Below are positions 11,761 through 23,600 of a stretch of 64,000 bases of DNA, in pieces. How positions within the stretch are numbered: position 1 is the stretch's first letter; each line of letters begins with the position of its first letter. Under the pieces are notes generated by a model. The model ran no database searches. It saw only the letters and a program-made list of their open reading frames with translations, and was not told the DNA's origin. Source of the DNA: Strigops habroptila. Taxonomy: Eukaryota; Chordata; Aves; Psittaciformes; Psittacidae. Location of the stretch: contig NC_046358.1 in assembly GCF_004027225.2 (NCBI RefSeq), positions 1,337,180-1,401,179 of the forward strand. Direction: 5' to 3'. The position numbers and the translations under genes are program-made.

Positions 11761-13260
11761 GGCGGGAGGTGAGCTATAGGGGCTTGTGCTGCCCTATAGA
11801 GCCTTGTATTGCCCTAGAGAGCCTTATCCTGCCCTATAGACCTGTCCTTCCCCTATAGACCCAGCCCTACCCTATAGACCCCTTGGGTTTATAGCCCCAG
11901 CCCTGCCCTACAGAGCCTTGTGCTGCCCTAGAGAGCTTTGTCCTGCCCTATAGACCTGTCCTTCCCCTATAGATCCATCCCTCCCCTATAGACCCCTTGG
12001 GTTTATAGCCCCAGCCCTGCCCTATAGAGCTTTGTACTGCCCCGTAGAGCCTTGTGCTGCCCTATAAACCTGTCCTTCTCCTATAGACCCATCCCTGCCC
12101 TATAGACCTGTCCTGCCCCTATAGACTCCTTGGGCTTATAGCCCCAGTCCTGCCATATAGACCTGTCCCTCCTCTATAGAACCCTTGGGTTCTATAGCCC
12201 CAGTCCTGCCCTACAGAGCCTTGTCCTGCCCTATAGACCTGTCCTTCCCCCATAGACCCAGCCCTCTCCTATAGACCCCTTTGGTTTATAGCCCCAGCCC
12301 TGCCCTGTAGAGCCTTGTGCTGCCCTATAGACCCGCCCCTGCCCTATAGACCCCTTGGGTTTATAGCCCCAGCCCTGCTGTATAGACCCCCAACCTATCC
12401 TATAGCCCCTTGTCCTGTCCTATAGACCCTTATCCTGCCCTATAGACCTGTCCCTCCCCTATAGCCCCAACCCTGCCCTGTAGACACCTTGGGTTTACAG
12501 CCCCAGCCCTGCCCTATAGACCCCTGTCCTGAGTTATAGGCCCCATTCCTGTCCTATGGCCCCATCCCACCATATAGACCCGCTCCTGCCCTATAGCACA
12601 GTGCTACCCCTTGAGCCTATAGGTCCCATCCATGCCCTGTAACATAGTGCCACCCCGTGAGCATATAGCTCTGTCCCTGCCCTATAGCCCCCCTCCAGTC
12701 CTATAGGTCCCATTCCTCCCCTACAGCACAGTGCTGACCCCTGAGCCTATAGCCCCATCCCCATGAGCCTATGGTGCCTTTGCTGCCCCATAGCACAGTG
12801 CCACCCTGTGAGCCTATAGCCCCATCCCTGCCCTACAGCACAGTGCTAACCTGTGAGCTTATAGCCCTCTTCCAGTCCTATAGCCCCATCCCTGCCCTAT
12901 AGCCCCGCTCCTGCCCCTTGAGGCTATAGCCACATCCCTACCCTATAGCACCATGCTTCCCCCTTAGCCTATAGCCCCTGTCCTGCCCTAGACCATGGTG
13001 CTGCCACTTGAACCTAGAGCCCCATCCCTGTCCTGTTACCCCCATCCTGCCCTTCAGAGCTGTGGCCTCACCCTACCCTATAGCATAACCCCACCCCTAG
13101 GGGCTATATAGCCCCTTACCCTACAGCCCTCCACCTTAGAGCTCCATCCTGCCCTATAGCATGGCGGTACCCCCCAGCCCCATAGCCCAGTGCCACCCCC
13201 CCAGCCATAGCTCTGCCGTGCTGCACGCAGCCCCCTGGGCCCTATAGTGAGTTCCCTACA
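11760..13260. repeat. CTATAG-rich minisatellite between FNBP4 and NUP160
   Basis: A 1.5-kb array of irregular 20-25 bp modules, each built around CCCTATAG plus variants such as GACCTGTCCTTCC, AGCCTTGTGCTGC and CCTTGGGTTTATAGCCCC. The longer module with TTGGGTTTATAG recurs at irregular spacing (about 60-130 bp), so there is higher-order structure. It fills the space between the FNBP4 promoter and the NUP160 3' end. No ORF or RNA gene is recognisable inside. Confidence 0.9.
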
Positions 13261-13388
13261 AGAAGGGCTGTAAGTGCAGGACCCTACAACCCCCATGTGC
13301 TTCACCCTTTAAACCACCCCCCCCAGCCCCGCTGTGCTCGCAGGGGGCAGCACCCATCCCGACACAGACCTGTAGCAACACTTGGGAC

Positions 13389-13394
13389 TTTATT
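13389..13394 (-). terminator. NUP160 polyadenylation signal AATAAA
   Basis: TTTATT on the plus strand is AATAAA on the gene strand, about 260 nt past the NUP160 stop codon at 13656-13658. The interval 13395-13655 is then the 3' UTR. A second tract with TTTATTTATTTG on the gene strand is directly upstream. Confidence 0.7.
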
Positions 13395-13655
13395 ATCCAA
13401 AACCACGACAAATAAATAAAAGAGAGGGGATGGCAGGGGCTAGGGGGGGCGGCTGCACCCCATAGCCCTGCTCATCCCCCCCCAGGGGCACAGGGCCAGC
13501 CAGGGTGTCCTGGGGTGTCATACACTGGGGTGACACCCACCTCCCCAAACCGCACCTTGCCAGAGACAGAATGAGTACCAAGAGCACCAGGGCTGAGCCA
13601 GCCCCCCCGGGGACAGCACCTTGAGCAGGCACGGGGCTGCGCCGTGGGGCTGGCT

Positions 13656-16600
13656 CTAGTTGCGCCGGTACAGGCGGTCCCGGGTGGCCACGCTGACCTT
13701 CTGCTGGTAGTCTTCCATCTTATCATAGAGCTTCTGATAGAGCTGGGCCAGGGGCAGAGCAGGAGGTGAGGGCTTCCCATTGCTGTCCTGCTCCCCATTC
13801 CCCACTTCCCGCTTGGAGCAGAGGACACCCTGAGGTGTTCCCTGGCACCCCCGGGGTGAAGGGTTGGACCTACCACGACGTTGTAGTGGTTGGTGGTGCT
13901 CTCCCGCAGCGCCTGCAGCAGTTGGTCGATGGCGGTGTAGGGCAGCCACACCATGGGGGCCGTGGCCGACAGCGGGAACTGGAGGGGAGAGGGAACGTGG
14001 TGGTGGGGTGGCAGCAGAAACGCTCCTCACCACGGTCACGGGGAGGAAATGCTCCTGAACACCATGTCCTGGCAGCCCCGTGTCCCACCGAGAGGTCCCC
14101 GCGCATCTAAGGTGGGTTTTCCACATCCATTTGTCCTGGAAGCACCGTCCCGCAAGTCATGGGCACAGCAGGGGCATGGGATCATGGAATGGGTTGGGAT
14201 GAAGGGAGCTTAAAGCTCCTCCAGCTCCAACCCCCTGCCACGGGCAGGGACACCTTCCACTAGAGCAGGTTGCTCCAAGCCCCTGTGTCCAACCTGGCCT
14301 TGAACACTGCCAGGGATGGGGCAGCCACAGCTTCTCTGGGCACCCTGTGCCAGCGCCTCAGCACCCTCACAGGGAAGAGCTTCTGCCTCAGAGCTCATCT
14401 CAGTCTCACATCTGGCAGGTTAAAGCCATTCCCCTTGTCCTGTCCCCACAGGCCCTTGTCCAAAGCCCCTCTCCAGGTTTCCTGGAGCCCCTTTAGGCAC
14501 TGGAGCTGCTCTAAGGTCTCCCCTTCAGGAGCCTTCTCTTCTCCAGGCTGCCCCAGCCCAGCTCTCTCAGCCTGGCTCCATGGCAGAGCTGCTCCAGCCC
14601 TCGCAGCAGCTCCGGGGCCAATACAATGCAACACCCTGACCCCAGCAGGATGTGCCCCAGAGAACACTCCACCCCATCCCAATGCCTCACCTCGATTCCA
14701 AAGTACCGGTGCCCTTTTCCCAGCACAGCATCTACATACTCCAGGACCAAATCCACCGCCTCCTCCAGCAGGTCATAATTCAGGTAGAGACGCAGGAGCT
14801 GGGCAGCATCCACCTCCTGTGAGCACAGAGGGAAACATCAACCAGGGAATGCACCCAGGAGCCACCACGATGCTGCAGGAACCCATTCCAAGCCTTGGGA
14901 ACAGACACAAAGCATCCGGCACAGCTTCCCGGAGCTGGGAATGGGAATGGGGGTGAAGTTCCAACGAGGAGGAGGCCTGGCAGGGAAGGTGATGGCAGCT
15001 GGGGTGTCAGGCCTGCAGACAGGACATGCTGAGCCGTGACCCCCCATCCCTGTTCTCACCTTGTAGCTGTTGATGAGCCAGTTGGGCAGAGGGATCCCGT
15101 GTGCCAAGAGCTTGTTGATGACACAGCGATGGTACAGGCTGTTCTGGGATGGGTAACGCTCCAGATAGGAGGAGAGCAGGCGCCAGGCTTCATCTGTGGC
15201 ACTGCAAGGGCAGTATTTCCCCTTGGAACCTGTGCCAGCACCTCCTGGCCCTGCCAGCGGGGCCACTGTCCCCTGGCCTCCTGCCCAAGGTCCAGGAGGG
15301 GAGCGTGGTGACAGCGCAGGAGCATGGATCTCCCCATATCCCAGCCCCACAGGTCTGCTCTAAGGGGGGTTATGAACCTGTGACCCTCTGGATCACAGAG
15401 AGCAGCTTTGGGAGCTCTTCTCCCCCCCTCAGCAGACAAGGACCTACCTGGACTCCTTGGTGGTAACCAGGGCAGAGAGCTGGTTTGCTGCTAACCATTC
15501 CCAGGCCTCTGCCTGCGCTGCTTCCCCTCCCAGCTGCAGCTTGATGCACCTGCAGGCAGAGCAATGCAAAGGGGGGGGCTGCCCTCAGAGCCCCCCAACC
15601 ACGGCTGCCAGCGGCAGAACCAGCCCCCCACAGGACTATTCCCGAGCCAACAGCCATGACTTAGGCTGGCACAAAAGGGCTTGGCAGGAAAAGGTGGATA
15701 TTAGAGTGATTTCTGAGCTGCTCTAAGTGCCAGCGGGGAGCTAACGATGTTTGCAAGCTTTGGGGCTTGGGGAGATGCCCTCCACGCAGCCAGCCACAGG
15801 ACCAGCTCACAGCAGAGCTGGCTGCAGAGGCAGAGGAGGAATCCTGGGGTTGGAGATGGGGCACGAGAGCAAAGGGCCAGCACAGAGACCTGACACGAGA
15901 GCAAGTGCTCTGCCAACAGCCCTTCGAGAGCTGCCCAAAGCTTGGACCCATCTCCTGTGAGCAGCAGCATCAAGCAGGAGATGCCTTGAGCCAGCGCAAC
16001 AGGAAGGTCTCCAGGTGCTGGTTGTAGCTGGGTTGGGATCATCTGTGACCATCAGATGCCAACTCTCATCCCTGAGACCAAGGGGACATCTCCCCCCATC
16101 CCTAACTGACCGCAGAGCTCCTTGTTGTAACTTTTTAGGTGTGAAAGAGCAAGTTCCACCCAAAACCACTACACTGGCTGCTGCCACGTAGTCATGAGCA
16201 GCATGGCAAGGGGATGGTGGGGACAGCTCCAGCTTCTGACACTGGGGAGCTGCAGACTGTGCCCCACAAGCATCGTGGAGCACGTGTGTATCGGCTGAGG
16301 GGGGCAGGAGAAGTCTGCTACGTACTTGAAGGTGAGTCCCTCAAAGATGGGTGTCAAGGGCAGCTTGAAGGTTTGGCACAGAGTGATGGCCGTGTCGAAG
16401 AGCCCGGCCCGCACCAGGAGAGCAACCGTTTCCTCAGGTGTGGAGTTGCCTGTGGGGAAAGGAGGATGGGGACCAAGGGGGAGAACCAGGGCAGAAAGGG
16501 GGAGGACCAGGTAAATGCCTCTCCCAGCCACAGCCCAGTGCTGGCTGGGGTCTAACCCTGCGTGAGCCAGGAGCAGTTACAACAGCACCATGGTGATGTC

Positions 16601-19600
16601 CCAGTGGAAAACATCCCGTAAGGGTGCTCCTCATTGCATGACCTGAGGCTTTCTTGGCCTCAGGAGCATCTCAGGAGCCACCCCTGGAGGGACTGCACGA
16701 AGAGCAGTGACCCACGGAGCCAGCCCTAGTCAGGCACAGGCTGGAGAGGGACATGGGCTCTGAACCTGTGTCCAAGTGAAATCAGCTCCGCTCTGCCAGC
16801 ACGGGCAGTGGCAGGAGGTGAGACCAAACTCAGCTCCTCATGTCTCCATCACTGGGAAATCATCTCCTCCTGATACTTCGAGGGGAAAACCACGTGCATG
16901 TTGTGTAACTCGCACCAGAGAGCGGTAGAACACGCTTAGAGGGTGAGGGTGGGAGAGTTGCAGCTTCCTGCTCCCCAAAAAAGAACCATTTTGATAAGCT
17001 AACACTGTTGTGAAGCAGGATTGTCCAGGACAAGAACTTAAGTCTTGCACTAAGTGGGGTTTTTTTAAGGCTTTCCAATTCTGGAGGCAATTTCCAGCAG
17101 GATTTCCAAGCCTTTTTGTCCCAGCTCATAACCAACCCCAGTCCCACACTGCAGCCCAAAGCCAAAAGATGGGGGAAGAGTTAAAGTTGCTTCTCCTGCT
17201 CTGCCTCTCCAAAGCTGCTGAACTCAGAGGCAGGGTTTCACAGCAGGGAGGGGAACTGAAGGGTTCTGTTGGTCTGTGGGTCAGGAGCACGTGGGGCTGT
17301 GAAGGGAAGTGCTGTAACCCCCCCTCAGGGGGAGCAGAGGTGGCTGCAGTGTCCCCCCTTACCTGCCACAGCCGCTGTCGACAGGTCGTGCTGCACCAGC
17401 GTCAGCCGGATGCGGGACAACACACATTCCCTCTCCAGGTCCTCCAGCTCCAGGATCTCGATTTGGTGACTTGCTGGAACACATGGAAGCACTGAAAACA
17501 GGGCTCTGTGGGCATCCTGCTAAATACCTGCAGCCTTCTGCCACCCCGAGAGGAGCTGTAGCAGGGAAAGCACTGAGGGAAGGGTCAGGTTTTGCTGCCC
17601 TGAGCTGGGTCTGTCTCCTTGGAATAAATCCTGCTCTGTTCCAGCTGTGAGCTGGTGGTTGGACACAGCCCCTGCGCTGGCTGCCAGGATATGCTACAAA
17701 GCAGCTCAGTCAGAAATAATTGGTTTAAAAATACCTGACCTGAAATTCTCCTGCTCTAACACCCAGGATTGCAAAACTAACCTGACAGCACCATCCCCAG
17801 CTTGGGTAGACACAGAGCAGAGACCTTACAGCAGGGACCCACCACAACACCAGGGTTGCCAAGGAACAAAGGCTTGAGCAACCAGAAATTGCCTCTCAAA
17901 GGCTTTTTTATTGTGTTTAATTACAAGTTATTACCACTGAAAGCAAAAGGGATGGATGAGAGGAGATAAAGCTGCAGAGGAGTGTTCAGCCTGGAGAAGA
18001 GAAGGCTCCTGAAGGGGAGACCTTAGAGCAGCTCCAGTGCCTAAAGGGGCTCCAGGAAACCTGGAGAGGGGCTTTGGACAAGGGCCTGTAGGGACAGGCC
18101 AAGGGGAATGGCTTTAACCTGCCAGAGGGGAGACTGAGATGAGCTCTGAGGCAGAAGCTCTTCCCTGTGAGGGTGCTGAGGCGCTGGCACAGGGTGCCCA
18201 GAGAAGCTGTGGCTGCCCCATCCCTGGCAGTGTTCAAGGCCAGGTTGGACACAGGGGCTTGGAGCAACCTGCTCTAGTGGAAGGTGCCCCTGCCCATGGC
18301 AGGGGTTGGAACTGGAGGAGCTTTAAGCTCCCTCCAACCTAAACCATCCTGTGATCCTATGATTCTATGAATAGCTGTTCCATGGCAGCATAATGCAACT
18401 GGGAGACACTAACACTGTAACTACCTGCCTTACAACACCCCACATGCTGATCTGAGCTGCCCTGAGCCATCTCCCTGCTCACAGGGGAGCAGCAGAGCTC
18501 TGAGGCTGGGGAGAGGCTGTGGACACACGAGAGGCACAGGAAGCACCAGGACTGGACACTTACCTGGCGCAGCCGCGCACTCCCCATCGTGGCTTCTCTT
18601 TGGGGATGCTCCAGGGCGCTCGTACTTGCAGGAGAAAGCAGAAAGAGGGTTTATGCCCACCTGGTTCCCCTTGATAGATGAGCTCTGAGGCAGAAGCTCT
18701 TCCCTGTGAGGGTGCTGAGGCGCTGGCACAGGGTGCCCAGAGAAGCTGTGGCTGCCCCATCCCTGGCAGTGTTCAAGGCCAGGTTGGACACAGGGGTTTG
18801 GAGCAGCCTGCTCTAGTGGAAGGTGTCCCTGCCCGGGGCAGGGGTTCGAGCTGGAGGAGCTTTAAGGGCCCTTCCAACACAAATCCATATATATTCTATA
18901 GATACACCAGTCTCCTCCCCAACATTGTCCTGCTTCTACACAACGACACAAGGGTGACACAGGGGACTGATGCCTACGTTGAGTGGCACAAGGCAGCGCT
19001 GCACAAGCTGGCCAAGAAGAGGAGAGCAGCACATTAAGGTGGTCGGTGCCTCTGCTCACATCAGAAAGGATTCTGGAAGCTCCTTCCCAAATGCAGAGCT
19101 TTAAGTGTCCCACAGTCAACAGCTCAGGTTAGAGGGTTCACAAAGAATCATGGAATGGGTTGGAAAGGACCCTAAAGCTCATCCAGTCCCTCCCCTTGCC
19201 ACAGGCCACAGCAAGCTCGGGGTTTCCTACCACAGCTCCGGGCGCTGGCTGCACTATCCAGGCATATTCCGGCCGGATCAGGCGTAGGCAGTTCACAGCA
19301 GCAAGGAAACAGTTTCCCTGTTTCTGGAGCCCCCGGAGCGTCCGCACCTCCCTGCCCAGGCGCATCCCGTACTCAAACATCACCGTTCCAGCTGAGGAGG
19401 GAAGGGGAAAGCATCAGCCCGGAGCCAGGCAAGCCCAGGGGCAGGAGAAGCTGCTCCAAACGCCCATCCCGAGCTCACCCTTGCGGTAGTTGTGGCGGTA
19501 GATGTGGAAAGCATAAAGCAGCTCGTAGTAATTGTGGGTCATCAGGTCGACCGCTCGAGCGTGAGATTCGATGATGCCCACGACCTGCAGCACCCAAGAG

Positions 19601-20687
19601 GCTCAACTGGGTTAAAAACCCCGTTAAAAGGAGCGGTTCTGTCCCCGTTCCTCCCAGCACAGGCCGGTTACCTCGTTGTGGAGGTTCACGTAAGGGAATT
19701 CCACCAGGTCCTGGAGCTGGGAGCGCTCGCACAGAACCACCACTAGCTGGCGTAGACAGTCCAGCTGCCTGCGGAGAGAAGAGCACAGCAACAATCCCCG
19801 CTGCGTGACGAGCTCCGCAGGGCTTTCGTCTGGCTCAGAACCAACAAATCCCTTCAGACTTCTCCTGTGCTGGAAACAGAGATCCCGGATCCTCCGCAAA
19901 GGTCTCTCTAGAGGGCAGCCGCCCTCCCTCAGCTCCGCTTGGGTAAGATTGATTCTTTAGGCTCAATTAAAAAGCATTCCTATTCCTCCTCTGAATGCCT
20001 ATTCCAGCCATTCCCGCTCAGCACATCCTCCTGTTGGGGTGAAGCTTCCTCCACCCTCTTCACTGCTGAAAGTTCAACTCTTTTCTTTACCCAACTAAAC
20101 TGACTGGACTCCTAAACCTTTCCAACACGCAACCCTTTAGCCCTTCTTTTGGCTCTTCCCTGAATCACCTTTCTTTTCCCTCTCAGTTTCCTCCTTTGGG
20201 ATAGTGCCCATCCCAGGTATCCTTAAAGACCTTCTAAGCACGCCTTCACACACACTAAACAGAACCTCTTAACCCAGCAGCCACGTCCTGCCCTCAAGTG
20301 TCATCTTCCTTTCAGCTTGATGGGGAAAATTGGCACATGGACCTCTGAGACAAGTGAGCATGAAGGTATAAAGCTGTCACCTACCTGCTTGGATCTGGGT
20401 TCTGCGTTAAGGCAACATATGCTTCACTGTTGTGTCCCAAATCCAAGTGATGTTTGAAGATGCAAGTCCTCAAAGTAGCCTGAAAACACCAAAAGAACAT
20501 AAAACAACATGTTTTGAGTGATAAAACTGAACAGAAATTCCTGTGGGAGCCCCCTGAAGAGCCAAACTGATGTAAAAGCAGCGCCTTGTACCTGGCTTCG
20601 CCAGTCATCTGCTGACTCCATGATGGCCAGGGTGGCCAGCTGGATCACCAGCTCTGGCAAACCCACCATGTCCAGCAAGCACAGGAC
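13656..20687 (-). CDS. NUP160: NUP160 exons 23-35 (C-terminal helical region)
   Basis: Exons: 20592-20687, 20385-20479, 19672-19768, 19479-19584, 19231-19391, 18564-18624, 17363-17473, 16326-16449, 15448-15549, 15060-15201, 14691-14816, 13874-13978, 13656-13742. Peptides include [76 protein letters not shown] and the C-terminus [11 protein letters not shown]. This is the most strongly conserved part of the gene. Confidence 0.94.
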
Positions 20688-23600
20688 CTGCAAAGACATC
20701 AGCACTCTGGGTTAGGCTGGCAAGGAGGTTTCTTTGGTCTGTTAAGAGACCATGAGAGCAAGGTTTTGCCAGTGTTTAAGTGATCAGACTGGCACAGGAA
20801 AGGCTTTGGGAAACGCAGAGATCTGAATCAAATCCCAGCACAACAGGTCCAGGCTATAGCTTTCCCGAAGGATTCACCTCTACCCATTTGAGTTTTCCTT
20901 TCAGGTCCCTTCCAACCCAAACCACTCTGATTGTAGCACTGATGGCGACAGTAAACCCCAGTGACAGAGCTGGGCTCAGCTCCCAAGCACACATTCAGCT
21001 GGATTAGAGAAGTTCCCTCTCCTGGGACACCTCGCGATCCTTCCTGGATTTCAAAAGCAGGGAATCCCTCCCAGGGAGCTGGGTCCCAGCCTGCAGCCTG
21101 CCTGCTCCGTGGCATTATGCAAGCAGATCTTTATCTCAACTCACAGACATTCATTTGCCTCAAAGCTTAATAACCTTCCCCTTAAGCAGCATCTCCCATC
21201 GAGCCTGGGCATGTCTGGCTTCTGCCTCCAGCAGCTGGATCTCACCCTGCCTTTTCCTGCTGGAGAACAAAGCCCTCTGCTATTAGGAAGCTAATAGGTG
21301 GAAAGTACCTAGTTTTCACTGCAGTCACCTCCTCATTCTCCCCCAAAGAAAGCAAGCAGAGCTTTCACCAACCAAAAAATAGGGGTTTTAAGCCTCAAAT
21401 AGGGGGTTTAAGTCTTCCCTGAAAGCCAGGGATTGAGCAGGAATTCTCTCTCCAAGCAGTGTGTGTGTGTGGAAGGACTTGGTGCCAATTTACTTGGTCA
21501 GGATGATGCACGTGGGGTTGGCTCAGCCCTACCTTGTTGTAGTACTGCAGGCGTGGAGTGGAGACCATCTCCCCCTCCTCAGGCTGGATCAGCCTGTCCA
21601 AGAACTCTTCTCTCCCCACCTCAGATGCAGCCTGGCAGAAGCAGTCCAAGGCCTAGAAGCAGACCAGAAAGCAGCTTGTGTGTGTCCCTTGGGGGCTCAC
21701 CCAGCCTGTTGTACTGGTGAGAGGTGCCTGCTCCAGCTCCAGTGTGAGAGACCTGCTGGCCCCATGCTACCAAGAACTTCCCCAAGAGCAGGTCCCACCA
21801 CCCCCTTCCAGCCCCATCCTGTGCCCGAAGGCAGCAGAGCTCAGGATGATGGTACAGCAGAAACAAGGCTGGTCCTACCCATGCACCAAGTGCCTCCCAA
21901 AGGTCCCAGATCCCAGAGGGAGGCAGAGCTGGGTGGAAGGAGACAAGATCCTTACCTTGTGGCCCTCACCCATGACCAGGTAGCACCTGCCCATCATGAA
22001 GCAGCAGGAGCCCATGTTCACGTGGCACCACGGCTGCAGCAGGCGAATGTATTCCTACGGGAGAGGAGGAATGGGAGACAGGTTGGACACAGGGGCTTGG
22101 AGCAACCTGGGCTAGTGGAAGGTGTCCCTGCCCATGGCAGGGGGTTGGAGCTGGATGATCCTAAGGTCCTTTCCAACCCAAACCATTCTGTGGTTCTATA
22201 ATTCAGGTAAGCACTCACTTGCGACCTGCAGGTTCCCAGCACCAGAGGAAGGGTTAGCTCTATAACACCAAAGTGCTATTTTGGTGGCTCCTTTAGCTGC
22301 TGTGCTCACAAAATTCCCAGTCTTCTAGCTCAAGGACTGCTTTCCCCACCCCCAAAGTCCTTTTGGTGAATGGAGACACCCCCCACATGCTCCTGGGAAA
22401 CAACCTGCTCCGAACAGCTCCAGCATCCATAGGAAGAGACTCAGAAACAGCCCCCAAAATTCAGACATGATGCTCTACAACCACTGCAAACGTGATGCAG
22501 GGAAACACAGAGCATGACCCAGGGTGTACATGTGTGAAGACATCAGGAGAACAGGCAAAGCAGGCGCCGGAGGAGCAGAATCTGTGCAGCAGGGCCGGAG
22601 AGGGAGAGCAGCCAGGGAAGACCATGGATTACAGCAGCACAGACAGGCAATGGGGTGGAACGTTGATGGCACCACAAATAAAGCCACAACGCAGGCACTG
22701 GCCAGGGTGAGCTGACACACGCTGGCCCTGAGCCTGCTCTGCCAGGATAATATAAAGGCTTCAATCACTTATCAATAAGCAGCGAGGAGAAACGATGACA
22801 ACTCCAAAGCATCCCTCACTGGGAGCGCAGTGGATGCTCTTTGTATGTGAAGAAGCAGCAATGTCCCATTCACAGGGGCTTAAAGGAAAGGAGGAGAGGC
22901 CAGAACCCAGCAGCAAAGCCAAGGTCTCACAGGCCAACCTGCACCTCTGCATGTGCAATAAGCCACCAGCACGTATCTCACCACCCCAGCCACTGGCCCG
23001 TTAGAAGCCATGTGGCAACACCCCCTCCAAGCCCGGATTGAGCACCCAGATTAGGCAGCTCCAGCACATAAATCCCACCCCGAGCTTGCTCAACAGCTTG
23101 TCATACAGAATGAGCCCCAAGGAGAGGTTTGGCTCTCATCCCAGGGCAGTGCTTTGGTTACTAGACCTTCTCTGGGCAGGGTGCTTCCTGCATCGCCACC
23201 TCTATTTGGGTCACGGTGCTCGCGCTCCCAGCAAAGCTGGTGTTAGCTCCCCGAGGTCAAGGCACTTAATCCATGTTGATGTGAGCGAGTGGGATCAGTA
23301 AGTGTAACAGAAGGTAGCGGGGAGGAGGAAGAGCTCGCTCCTGCAGAGATAAAAGCCTCTTGTATCTCCTCGAGGCGGGACACAAGTGAGGCGAAAGCAA
23401 TGCGAGGCGATTCAAAGGAGGGAGAACGAAGCTGCCCGAACCACGCTGGCATTTCCTGCCTCAAAAGCACATTTGACTTTCTTCTCAGTGGCAATAGGAG
23501 CACAAAGGAAAGTAATTCGGCCCCCAGGTGGAAAGGGGCTGAGAGAAGAAAAGGTTCAGTAAAGCACAGGAAAAGCCATCTCATTAACAGCAGCCTGCAG

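Noticed and set aside
10440-13260. CRISPR-like regularly spaced repeats
   Set aside because: The repeats are imperfect minisatellites in a vertebrate intron and intergenic region. There are no unique spacers of constant length and no cas genes.
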